The notes: generated from the letters alone by a model not told the origin. A stretch of DNA of 9,056 bases from Desulfobacteraceae bacterium (GCA_030589225.1 JAUUWD010000046.1:1-9056), one strand, 5' to 3'. Shown: positions 1-6,246, counted from the first letter of the stretch. Made by a program: numbers and translations.

Positions 1-2
1 AT

Positions 3-65
3 GGGGGAAAGACCGATGAAATAAAGAAAATAATCCGGAATTTTTTAGACGGTAAAGAGACTTAA
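3..65 (+). CDS. 3' end of an unidentified gene (partial)
   Basis: Reading frame 3 is open from the window edge to a TAA at 63-65 and encodes 20 residues, GGKTDEIKKIIRNFLDGKET. The charged, helix-like tail is what a protein C-terminus often looks like, and the other two plus frames stop within 25 bases. It is too short to name a family. It would converge on rlmH, with about 200 bases between the two stop codons. The call rests only on the open frame and the composition, so it is tentative. Confidence 0.4.
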   Translation, partial: GGKTDEIKKIIRNFLDGKET

Positions 66-158
66 CGGCTCTGTATTAGCATGGTCTAAAGGTTAAAATT
101 AGAATTGTTGTTTTTCAAGAACCAGGTTTGTTTAAAACCTCAATCCATGATCAGGTAT

Positions 159-190
159 TTCTTCCATCATTCCACCACTCCATTACTCCA
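159..190 (-). repeat. Degenerate 8-bp tandem repeat, four units
   Basis: On the minus strand four consecutive octamers read TGGAGTAA, TGGAGTGG, TGGAATGA and TGGAAGAA, so the period is exactly 8 and TGGA is constant. It lies between the convergent ends of the unidentified plus-strand gene and rlmH. The same octamer style recurs on the plus strand at 6805-6828. Function unknown. Confidence 0.6.
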
Positions 191-263
191 TAATCTATTG
201 AAATTCAAATAAACCAAATCCTCTCTGGGGATAACCAAAGTCGGATCATTTGGGCTCGGGTTG

Positions 264-734
264 TTACTTATGGTACTTCTCATTGTTCAGGATGGTGAAT
301 GCGCGGTAGAGTTGTTCGAGGAGGAGAAGGCGGCTCATTTCATGGGTCAGAGTAAGCCGGGAGAGTGATAGGGTTTCACGTGCCCTGTGTAAAACATCCT
401 TTGAGAGCCCTAACGGACCGCCTATAACATAAGTTAACCTGTTGTGGGAAAAGGACAACTCATCAATCCGTGCAGCCAGTCCTTCAGAATCTAAAGCCTT
501 ACCTGACCGGTCAAGGGCGATCAGGTAGTCCCTGGGAAGAAGCCTTTTTACGATGGAAGCTCCTTCCGCGGATAGGATCTCTTGTTGGGGCCTGCCTTTT
601 TTGATCCTTGCAGGTTTTACTTCCACCCATTCAGTATGAGCGTATCTTCGGAGGCGTTCCAGGTAAAAGGATTCACCCTCCTTTAAAAATGGTGACCGGG
701 TGCGGTCAACAACGATGATTTTGAGTTTTAACAT
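264..734 (-). CDS. rlmH: 23S rRNA (pseudouridine1915-N3)-methyltransferase RlmH
   Basis: RlmH is a small SPOUT-class enzyme that uses S-adenosylmethionine to methylate N3 of pseudouridine 1915 in helix 69 of 23S rRNA, a late step on assembled ribosomes. The 156-residue product matches the usual length of about 155. Visible hallmarks are the SAM-binding trefoil-knot loop YVIGGPLG (residues 102-109), then LTLTHEMSRLLLLEQLYRA (about 127-145), and the C-terminal NNEKYHK that stands in place of the HPYH-type end of the E. coli protein. The ATG at 732-734 is the only sensible start. No strong Shine-Dalgarno precedes it. The thrC stop is only 36 bases upstream on the same strand, so co-transcription and perhaps translational coupling with thrC are likely. 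No convincing terminator is seen downstream. Confidence 0.95.
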   Translation of the reverse strand: MLKLKIIVVDRTRSPFLKEGESFYLERLRRYAHTEWVEVKPARIKKGRPQQEILSAEGASIVKRLLPRDYLIALDRSGKALDSEGLAARIDELSFSHNRLTYVIGGPLGLSKDVLHRARETLSLSRLTLTHEMSRLLLLEQLYRAFTILNNEKYHK

Positions 735-770
735 GAGAAAAAGTGATCAGGGACCCCGGCCGAATGCACT

Positions 771-2273
771 CTATTTTTTCTTCAGGCCCAAAATTTTGGC
801 TATTTCCGCGGCCATTTCACGTAAAAAGTTTTGCAGGTCTTCCCCGGATAGTGGTTTTCCCGTTGCGGGGTATTTTGTAAGATTTTCAGGTCGCAACTGA
901 ATAGGTGCATTTTTCAGCGCTGATTTGGGGTTGATATTAAACTCAGGATCAAAAGAGTCATTAAAATACATATCCTGAAAAACTGCGAACTTAAGCATAT
1001 GGGCGGTTGAGTCAAGGACCCCGACCTCACCTGGCCGAATGTATCCGGCATCCAGTGCTTTTTGCAGACCGGCGAGCGATTCTCCCCCTTGCGTACAGGC
1101 AATATTCCCATTCCTGTTGGCAATAATCATGGCATCCATGATCTCCTGTTCACTGACCTGGACTACAAAGATTTTATTATTTTCGGCCGCGCGATTGTAT
1201 TCCTTAACCAGTTCAATTACCCGCGGCATGGAGACAGGATTGCCTATCATGGCTGCCTGGGCCACGCTCGGCCTGACAGTAACAGGCACAAAATCCCGCT
1301 TTTCCGGGTTTTCTTCTAAATAGTATTTGTAAACAGGGTCAGCGGGTTCAGACTGTACACCTACTATCCCGGGCAGTTGATTTATGAGTCCGGCTCTAAA
1401 AAATTTGAGGAAGCCGCTCATAAGGGCAGTAATGTTACCGGCGTTGCCAATGGGCACCAGGATGACTTTGTCTCCCACTTCATAATCAAAATCCTGGGCG
1501 ATTTCAAAAGAAAAGGATTCCTGCCCGAGTATGCGCCAGCTGTTCTTTGAGTTCAAAAGGGCCACGTGGTAATCCTCTGCGAGAGACTCCACCACTTTCA
1601 TGCAGTCATCGAAGTCCCCAGGCATTTCCATGACCCGGGCTCCACTCCCCAGTGGCTGTGATAACTGCTGTGGCGTCACCTTTCCTTCAGGCAGAAGAAC
1701 GGCCGATTTCAGAAAATCTTCCAGGTAAGATGCGTAAAGGGCGGCGGAAGCTGAGGTGTCTCCGGTAGAGGCGCAGATGGCCAGGAGATCGCCCATGTTT
1801 TCCTTTTTGGCAAGGTGGTTGATATAGCTGAGTGCACAGGCCATGCCTCTGTCTTTGAAGGATGCACTGGGATTAAGCCCATCATTTTTGAAATAGAAAT
1901 TGAGGCCCACCTTCTCTTTAAGCCGGGCATTTGCTTCAACTAAGGGAGTGTGCCCCTCGCCGAGGTAGATAATTTGATCCAAAGGGATGACAGGAGCAAT
2001 GAATTCATAATAGCGGAAAATGCCTTTTAGTGCCCTGTGATTTAGCATCCTGCGGTAATCAAAGATTTTGCGCCACTTTTTCCCGCTTACATGACTTATG
2101 TATTCCATATTCTTGGAATAGAGCAAGAGCACAGAACCGCAATCAGGGCAGGTATAAAGGAGTCGAGCGATATCAAATTCTTTTTTACAGTCGATGCATC
2201 TATAAATCATTTCTCCGCGCGGTTCAGGCAGTAAATAGGGGCGAATATCCGCGGGGAATTGATCGATTTTCAT
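771..2273 (-). CDS. thrC: Threonine synthase
   Basis: This pyridoxal-phosphate enzyme converts O-phosphohomoserine to threonine, the last step of threonine synthesis, in the cytoplasm. The 500-residue product begins with a zinc-ribbon-like segment with four cysteines in two CxxC pairs (C26/C29 and C42/C45). The fold-type II PLP domain follows. The cofactor lysine is predicted to be K140 in PSASFKDRGM, with GEGHTPL (about 105-111) before it and the phosphate-binding GNAGNITA further on. I chose the ATG at 2273 because AGGAAGGA sits 7 bases upstream. A TTG 18 bases further upstream is in frame but would place this ribosome site inside the coding sequence. A repeat copy ends right at the ribosome binding site. 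The gene follows the small selenoprotein gene by about 110 bases and precedes rlmH by 36. Confidence 0.96.
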   Translation of the reverse strand: MKIDQFPADIRPYLLPEPRGEMIYRCIDCKKEFDIARLLYTCPDCGSVLLLYSKNMEYISHVSGKKWRKIFDYRRMLNHRALKGIFRYYEFIAPVIPLDQIIYLGEGHTPLVEANARLKEKVGLNFYFKNDGLNPSASFKDRGMACALSYINHLAKKENMGDLLAICASTGDTSASAALYASYLEDFLKSAVLLPEGKVTPQQLSQPLGSGARVMEMPGDFDDCMKVVESLAEDYHVALLNSKNSWRILGQESFSFEIAQDFDYEVGDKVILVPIGNAGNITALMSGFLKFFRAGLINQLPGIVGVQSEPADPVYKYYLEENPEKRDFVPVTVRPSVAQAAMIGNPVSMPRVIELVKEYNRAAENNKIFVVQVSEQEIMDAMIIANRNGNIACTQGGESLAGLQKALDAGYIRPGEVGVLDSTAHMLKFAVFQDMYFNDSFDPEFNINPKSALKNAPIQLRPENLTKYPATGKPLSGEDLQNFLREMAAEIAKILGLKKK

Positions 2274-2285
2274 GTCTAATTCCTT

Positions 2286-2347
2286 CCTCAATCCCCCTTT
2301 TCAAAAGGGGGAAGAAGTCTGAATGCCCGGGCTTATTGAGTTGTTAC
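2286..2347. repeat. Half-copy of dispersed palindromic repeat (copy 1)
   Basis: These 62 bases match 3002-3063 without gaps at 54 of 62 positions by my count. They contain a hairpin, CCCCCTTT (2293-2300) pairing with AAAGGGGG (2304-2311), and a single copy of the element's outer arm (CCCGGGCTTATTGAG). The other arm, present in copy 2, is missing because thrC begins there. On the transcribed (minus) strand the hairpin sits just upstream of the thrC ribosome binding site, and the repeat's last bases overlap it. There is no U-run after the hairpin in either direction, so it does not look like an intrinsic terminator. Confidence 0.8.
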
Positions 2348-2364
2348 GAAAAAATCAGCAGGCT

Positions 2365-2381
2365 GCTCATGCACCATGAGC
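2365..2381 (-). promoter_or_regulatory. Putative bacterial SECIS element for Sec69
   Basis: On the minus strand GCTCATG (2381-2375) pairs perfectly with CATGAGC (2371-2365) around a GTG loop, preceded by G, so the apex reads GGTG. The loop starts 18 bases after the TGA at 2395-2393, inside the window expected for bacterial SECIS hairpins read by SelB. Because the protein ends three codons after this Sec codon, the hairpin lies entirely in the 3' untranslated region, which leaves it free to be a perfect stem. Confidence 0.72.
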
Positions 2382-2383
2382 TG

Positions 2384-2599
2384 TCAGACCCCTCATGTCC
2401 CGCCGTACCCAATGGTGATCTTTTTACCCTCAACTATAACGGGTACTTTTCGGCCGCCACCGGAGTGAGTCAGCATCTCCTGGAGTTTGTCGCTTTCTTT
2501 TTTTACGTCCACGTATTGTGCGTCTTTCCCGTAAGCCGACCTGGCATCTTGTGTATGAGGTCAGCCGCCTTTGCCATAAATGATAACTTTTTTTGTCAT
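2384..2599 (-). CDS. Glutaredoxin-like selenoprotein with two selenocysteines (Uxx-star type)
   Basis: The gene encodes 71 residues if the TGA codons at 2563-2561 (codon 13) and 2395-2393 (codon 69) are read as selenocysteine. A third TGA at 2386-2384 is the stop. The start is the ATG at 2599-2597, with AGAGAGG 8 bases upstream. The product looks like a minimal thioredoxin/glutaredoxin fold. First strand KKVIIYGK is followed by the redox site GG-U-PHT (U13, where glutaredoxins have CPxC or CPxT), then a helix rich in K, E and D. The cis-proline strand KVPVIV (P53) is followed by ITIGYGG, and the chain ends T-U-G-V-stop. That C-terminal Sec-x-x-end fits what I recall as the Uxx-star glutaredoxin-like (seleno)protein family. 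Likely role is a thiol/selenol redox reaction in the cytoplasm; the substrate is unknown. The gene sits upstream of thrC on the same strand. It depends on SelB, tRNA-Sec, SelA and SelD encoded elsewhere. Confidence 0.88.
2535..2545 (-). promoter_or_regulatory. Putative bacterial SECIS element for Sec13
   Basis: On the minus strand, within the coding sequence, GCC (2545-2543) and GGC (2537-2535) enclose the loop AGGTC. A weaker A-T pair and an unpaired T below the stem suggest a bulged base. The loop sequence closely resembles the AGGUCU loop of the E. coli fdhF SECIS. The loop begins 18 bases after the TGA at 2563-2561, the same distance as for the second hairpin. The stem is short because the bases also encode protein, so the call leans on loop sequence, spacing and context. 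Confidence 0.6.
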
Positions 2600-2670
2600 A
2601 AAATGAACCTCTCTTCTATCATTTTTAAGTTATATCATGCGTCTAATCAGCTATAATGGACCATGTAAGT

Positions 2671-2813
2671 AGTGCCCGACCGAAAACTGTTATTTTTCCC
2701 AATCTCTGCGTCAGACTCAGATTTTAATCCTCAAAATATTTAATATATTCTTGCGGTTAAAATATTCGTCTTCCTTGACCTTGGAAAAAATCCCTAGTTT
2801 TCGTTCAGACACT
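2671..2813. mobile_element. MITE-like element with imperfect terminal inverted repeats
   Basis: The arms TAGTGCCCGACCGAAAACT (2670-2688) and AGTTTTCGTTCAGACACTA (2796-2814) are reverse complements at 16 of 19 positions. The similarity continues inward through a T-rich stretch (ATTTTTCC against ATTTTTTCC). AAGT flanks both sides (2667-2670 and 2814-2817), which would fit a 4-bp target-site duplication with the element at 2671-2813, 143 bp. No ORF is present inside, so any mobility would need a transposase encoded elsewhere. It lies about 70 bases upstream of the selenoprotein start and may separate or supply promoter sequence. The family is not identified. Confidence 0.65.
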
Positions 2814-2968
2814 AAGTATAAATTCTTCCCAAATATGACTTTTTTGTGATATAATCAAAGATTAAGTAATGTCAGTTGATCGTTGTTATTCGTCCGTTGA
2901 AGTAAGAGGGAAACCAAATGATTCCAGAGAAATATCATTTCACTCTGTATGTTCTTATGTTTGCAAGT

Positions 2969-3063
2969 TCTCAATAAGTCCGGGTGGTATTGGAAAATCC
3001 CCCTCAATCCCCCTTTGCAAAAGGGGGAAGCAGTCGGAGTGCCCGGATTTATTGAGAGGTTAC
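2969..3063. repeat. Palindromic repeat with inverted arms and central hairpin (copy 2, complete)
   Basis: The outer arms TCTCAATAAGTCCGGG (2969-2984) and CCCGGATTTATTGAGA (3042-3057) are reverse complements at 15 of 16 positions. Between them lies a perfect hairpin, CCCCCTTT (3009-3016) with AAAGGGGG (3020-3027) and loop GCA. The right 62 bases recur at 2286-2347. A structure of inverted arms plus internal palindrome with no coding capacity fits a short non-autonomous element. G-rich repeats of this appearance are common in intergenic DNA of Desulfobacterota, which is general recall and not checked here. Confidence 0.75.
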
Positions 3064-3302
3064 TTATGCTTCAGCCAACTACTTGAAAAATAAGTACAAC
3101 TGACCACTAACAATGGACCGCCAAGACTACCGAATTTTGAAAGAAATACATTAGTATTTTAATCATATGGCTTTTTTAAATCTATTGCAACCCTGCCGGT
3201 TAGTGACTAATTTTTCACAATTCCTGAATTGGTTCCCCGATGAAGCAGGATTTCCGCTTCGTTCCAACCGGGTTGGCCGGGTTAGGAATAGAGTGTAGTA
3301 CC

Positions 3303-4625
3303 ATGAATATTTCCAAGGTTATTGAATTTCTGGAGAACGATGTCTGGAGAATCCAGGCAAAAAGCCTCTCTCGCTCAAAAGCTTTTTTGATCAGGCAGTT
3401 GAGGATCCTTGTCCTGTCCGTGCGGGGAGTCTCGGAAGACAACTGCCACCTAAGGGCGTCGGCCTTAACCGTCTATTCCTTGCTTTCAGTGGTGCCTGTC
3501 TTTGCAATGCTTTTTGGCATTGCCAAAGGCTTTGGTTTTGAAAAAATTCTTGAAAAAGAACTTTTCGAAAGGCTAGAGGGGAATGAGGAAGTGGTCACCA
3601 GAATTATTGATTTTTCTCGTGCCCTGTTAGAAAACACTCAAGGTGGGGTGATGGCGGGCATTGGCATTATCCTTCTTTTTTGGGCCATTATCAAGGTGTT
3701 AGGGCATATTGAAAGTTCATTCAACGATCTCTGGGGGATCAAAAAAGGAAGATCTTTCGGGAGAAAAATCACAGATTACCTTTCCATTATGCTTATCTGC
3801 CCTGTTCTTTTTATCATGTCCAGTACCGTCACTGTACTTATATCCGGCCAGGTTGAAGTATTTATTCAAAAAATTACCATCCTGGGTGTTATGGCCCCTG
3901 CTATATTCTTTATGCTTAAATTTCTGCCCTATCTCGCAATATGGGTTCTTTTTACATTTATGTATATTTTCATGCCCAATACAAAGGTCAATTTCATGTC
4001 TGGCTTACTGGCTGGACTCATCGCCGGGGCTATGTTTCAAATCTTCCAACTGGTCTACATCAATCTGCAGGTTGGAGTTACCAGGTACAATGCAATTTAC
4101 GGAAGTTTTGCAGCGCTTCCCCTTTTTTTGGTATGGCTGCAATACAGCTGGCTCATCGTGCTCTTTGGTGCAGAGATATCCTTTGCGTATCAGAACGTGG
4201 ACACCTTCGAATTTGAGCCGGATTGTTTGAGGGTAAGTAGTTCTTTTAAAAGGTTGTTGGCCTTGAGGATTATCCATTTGTTGGTGAAAAATTTTTCCGG
4301 TTTAGAGAAGCCCTGGGATGAGACCCGGATTTCCCAAAAACTGGAAATTCCCATTCGCCTCGTTCGTTTGATCTTATATGAATTGGTTGAGTCAGGCATT
4401 GTTTCAGAGATCAAGGTGGACGGGGATAAGGCTGTGGCATACCAGCCTGCACTTTGCACTGATATTATGACAATTAAATATGTAATAGATACCCTGGAAA
4501 GGCATGGAAGCGATAACATCCCGATTGCCAGGTCTGGGGAACTGGAAAAACTTTCTGAATGCTTAAAGAGCTTCAGCATGCTTATTGAAAGCTCACCAGC
4601 GAATATGCAGTTAAAAGATATTTAG
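3303..4625 (+). CDS. YihY/BrkB-family inner-membrane protein with C-terminal winged-helix domain
   Basis: This polytopic membrane protein belongs to the YihY/virulence-factor BrkB family. Older annotations call members ribonuclease BN, but that RNase activity belongs to an unrelated protein. The family's role is not settled. The 440-residue product has the family core: RASALTVYSLLSVVPVFAML (about 51-70), then GGVMAGIGIILLFWAIIKVLGHIE, SFNDLWGIKKGR, and further membrane segments up to LVWLQYSWLIVLFGAEISFA. The soluble C-terminal third resembles a winged helix (about 315-385: RISQKLEIPIRLVRLILYEL and following). I prefer the ATG at 3303 because MNISKVIEFLENDVWRI resembles other family N-termini. 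The in-frame ATG at 3240 adds 21 residues without a visible ribosome site. Even at 3303 the site is weak (AGGA at 3284, GAG at 3291). It heads the mla cluster, 43 bases before the preferred mlaE start, suggesting co-transcription and an envelope role. Confidence 0.9.
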   Translation: MNISKVIEFLENDVWRIQAKSLSRSKAFLIRQLRILVLSVRGVSEDNCHLRASALTVYSLLSVVPVFAMLFGIAKGFGFEKILEKELFERLEGNEEVVTRIIDFSRALLENTQGGVMAGIGIILLFWAIIKVLGHIESSFNDLWGIKKGRSFGRKITDYLSIMLICPVLFIMSSTVTVLISGQVEVFIQKITILGVMAPAIFFMLKFLPYLAIWVLFTFMYIFMPNTKVNFMSGLLAGLIAGAMFQIFQLVYINLQVGVTRYNAIYGSFAALPLFLVWLQYSWLIVLFGAEISFAYQNVDTFEFEPDCLRVSSSFKRLLALRIIHLLVKNFSGLEKPWDETRISQKLEIPIRLVRLILYELVESGIVSEIKVDGDKAVAYQPALCTDIMTIKYVIDTLERHGSDNIPIARSGELEKLSECLKSFSMLIESSPANMQLKDI

Positions 4626-4668
4626 TTTGAATTTGACATCATCATCCAGATTTGAAAGACTTGCGCCC

Positions 4669-5448
4669 ATGAATTACATCCGGACATTGGGAGCAGTCTC
4701 ACTTGTATATTTGCGCAGAATGGGGGTCATGGGGCTATTCTTGCTCAAGACCTTTTTCTATGTCTTCGTACCTCCCCTGAAATTTACACGGGTCCTGAAA
4801 CAGATTCGCTTTATTGGACTACAATCCACTTCGGTGATCCTTCTCACAGGAGGTTTTGCAGGTATGGTCCTGGGCTTCCAGGGCTTTTACAGCCTCAGTC
4901 GGTTTGGCTCCGATGCCTTTCTTGGTCCTATGGTGGGACTTTCCCTTATCAAGGAGTTGGGACCGGTCCTCTCTGCCTTGATGGTAACAGGTAGGGCAGG
5001 CTCGGCTATCACCGCAGAAATAGGTATCATGCGCATTAGCGAGCAGGTCGATGCGCTTGAACTAATGGGTCTTAATCCCTACCGTTATCTTATTGTCCCG
5101 AACCTCATTGCAGTAGTAATTTCTATGCCTCTTCTGACCGCCATATTTGATGTGATAGGTATTCTGGGGGGATATTTGATTGGGGTAAAACTGCTGGGCG
5201 TCAGCGCTGGCACATATTTTGGAGAGATGGCCAGCTATGTGGACATGAAGGATATAATGGAAGGCATATATAAATCCTTGTCTTTCGGTGTTATCATTAT
5301 TTGGGTCTGTTGTTACAAGGGCTTTTACACGGGGATATTTACCGGGTTCGGTGCGGAGGGAGTCAGTAAAGCCACAACCCAGGCGGTAGTTATGTCATCT
5401 GTGCTGATCCTTGTATGGGATTACGTCATGACCTCGCTTCTCTTTTAA
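4669..5448 (+). CDS. mlaE: Mla phospholipid transport system permease MlaE
   Basis: MlaE is the inner-membrane permease of the MlaFEDB-type ABC transporter that moves phospholipids between the inner membrane and the periplasmic carrier MlaC, keeping the outer leaflet free of phospholipid. Hallmarks are GGFAGMVLGFQGFYSL (about 61-76), LIKELGPVLSALMVTGRAG (about 93-111), SAITAEIGIM and the coupling-helix stretch EQVDALELMGLNPYRY (125-140). Hydrophobic helices follow, up to the C-terminal DYVMTSLLF. Starting at the ATG at 4669 gives 259 residues, matching the 260 of E. coli MlaE. A TTG at 4627, one base after the previous stop, would add 14 residues. Neither start has a strong ribosome site, which suggests translational coupling to the YihY-family gene. 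mlaF follows after 8 bases. Confidence 0.95.
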   Translation: MNYIRTLGAVSLVYLRRMGVMGLFLLKTFFYVFVPPLKFTRVLKQIRFIGLQSTSVILLTGGFAGMVLGFQGFYSLSRFGSDAFLGPMVGLSLIKELGPVLSALMVTGRAGSAITAEIGIMRISEQVDALELMGLNPYRYLIVPNLIAVVISMPLLTAIFDVIGILGGYLIGVKLLGVSAGTYFGEMASYVDMKDIMEGIYKSLSFGVIIIWVCCYKGFYTGIFTGFGAEGVSKATTQAVVMSSVLILVWDYVMTSLLF

Positions 5449-5456
5449 GGAATGTG

Positions 5457-6227
5457 ATGATTAAGATTGATGGTCTGTATAAACTATTCGACGGAAAAGA
5501 TGTCCTGAGAGGCGTCTCGCTGGGGGTGAGGAAGGGTGAAGTTATCGCCTTGATAGGAGGCAGTGGCAGTGGTAAAAGCGTCTTTCTGAAACATGTTGTA
5601 GGGCTGATGAAACCGGATCGTGGGCGCGTCATTGTAGACGGAATGGACATGAGCACACTAAGGGGCCGAGATTTGACCGGCCTGAGAGATCGACTGGGTT
5701 TTCTTTTTCAGGGTGGCGCTTTGTTTGATTCTATGACCGTTTTTGAGAATGTGGCTTTTCCCTTGAAGGAAAAGACCAAATTGAATGATAAACTCATCAG
5801 GGAAAGGGTGTTTAATGAACTGGAACATGTGGGACTATCAGGCTCAGAGTATAAATATCCTTCTCAAATCAGCGGGGGAATGGTTAAACGGGCCGCGCTT
5901 GCCAGGGCCCTGGTCATGGATCCCGAAATCATGCTTTTTGATGAGCCTACAACCGGCCTGGATCCTGTAATTGGAGCTGCCATTCTCAATCTTATTGATT
6001 CCTGTCATAAGCGGCTTTCGTTTACCGGAATCATCGTGACTCATGAGATTCCAAAGGTATTCGATATTGTGGATAGGGTTGCAATGCTGCATGAGGGCAT
6101 TATCTGGGCTGATGATACGCCAGAAAAGTTAATGTCCTCGAGTGAACCCATCGTCCATGCATTTGTTGGCGAATCCGCCAATAGTTCAATAAGACATCAA
6201 TCCGGGAATACTGTGGTCCGGGGTTAA
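5457..6227 (+). CDS. mlaF: Mla phospholipid transport ATP-binding protein MlaF
   Basis: MlaF is the cytoplasmic ATPase that powers the MlaE permease. The 256-residue protein has a complete ABC set: Walker A GGSGSGKS (34-41), Q-loop Q85 in LFQGGALFDSMTVFENV (typical of MlaF), signature ISGGMVKRAALARA (138-151), Walker B IMLFDE (158-163) with D-loop TTGLDP, and switch histidine H196 in VTHE. The signature is SGGM rather than SGGQ, as usual in this subfamily. The ATG at 5457 is chosen because AAGGA lies 5 bases upstream; the GTG just before it is an alternative. The gene begins 8 bases after mlaE and ends 19 bases before mlaD. No mlaB (STAS-domain partner of MlaF in E. coli) occurs in the window. 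Confidence 0.96.
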   Translation: MIKIDGLYKLFDGKDVLRGVSLGVRKGEVIALIGGSGSGKSVFLKHVVGLMKPDRGRVIVDGMDMSTLRGRDLTGLRDRLGFLFQGGALFDSMTVFENVAFPLKEKTKLNDKLIRERVFNELEHVGLSGSEYKYPSQISGGMVKRAALARALVMDPEIMLFDEPTTGLDPVIGAAILNLIDSCHKRLSFTGIIVTHEIPKVFDIVDRVAMLHEGIIWADDTPEKLMSSSEPIVHAFVGESANSSIRHQSGNTVVRG

Positions 6228-6246
6228 GGAAGTCAGGGAGAAATAA

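Larger units (their letters stand above)
2600..3302. other. Divergent intergenic region carrying two repeat elements
   Basis: About 700 bases separate the leftward selenoprotein gene from the rightward YihY-family gene. I find no convincing full-length gene on either strand. The region holds a MITE-like element (2671-2813) and a palindromic element (2969-3063). It also holds a short ORF with a good ribosome site at 2918 that stops at the edge of the second element. It must contain promoters for both flanking units. Candidate -10 boxes exist (TATAAC on the minus strand at 2634-2629; TATAAT on the plus strand at 2850-2855), but none has a good -35 partner, so I do not annotate them. Confidence 0.7.

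Noticed and set aside
2286..2311. C5T4/A4G5 hairpin as an intrinsic terminator between the selenoprotein gene and thrC
   Set aside because: No U-run follows the hairpin on either strand, and the same hairpin recurs as part of a dispersed repeat.
2384..2599. Reading the selenoprotein locus as a pseudogene with premature stops
   Set aside because: All interruptions are TGA, the frame is otherwise intact, the first falls exactly at the glutaredoxin redox position, and SECIS-like hairpins follow at matching distances.
2030..2656. Plus-strand ORF of 208 codons spanning the thrC start and the selenoprotein locus
   Set aside because: It runs antisense to thrC for its first part and to the selenoprotein gene for the rest, has a patchwork composition and no family motif. 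Its openness hides the real gene on the other strand.
2850..2855. TATAAT box on the plus strand in the intergenic region
   Set aside because: There is no recognisable -35 hexamer at 16-18 bases upstream, and the region is AT-rich.
2869..3093. Plus-strand ORF of 74 codons across the palindromic element
   Set aside because: A third of it translates the repeat hairpin, the rest shows no family features, and no ribosome site precedes the ATG at 2869.
3185..3213. Possible promoter TTGCAA-17-TAATTT upstream of the YihY-family gene
   Set aside because: The spacing is ideal but both boxes match consensus poorly, so chance is as likely.
3709..4230. Plus-strand ORF of 173 codons in another frame inside the YihY-family gene, plus similar overlapping frames on both strands
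   Set aside because: These are shadows of a strongly supported membrane-protein gene. They are rich in Ser, Cys and Pro and lack domain motifs.
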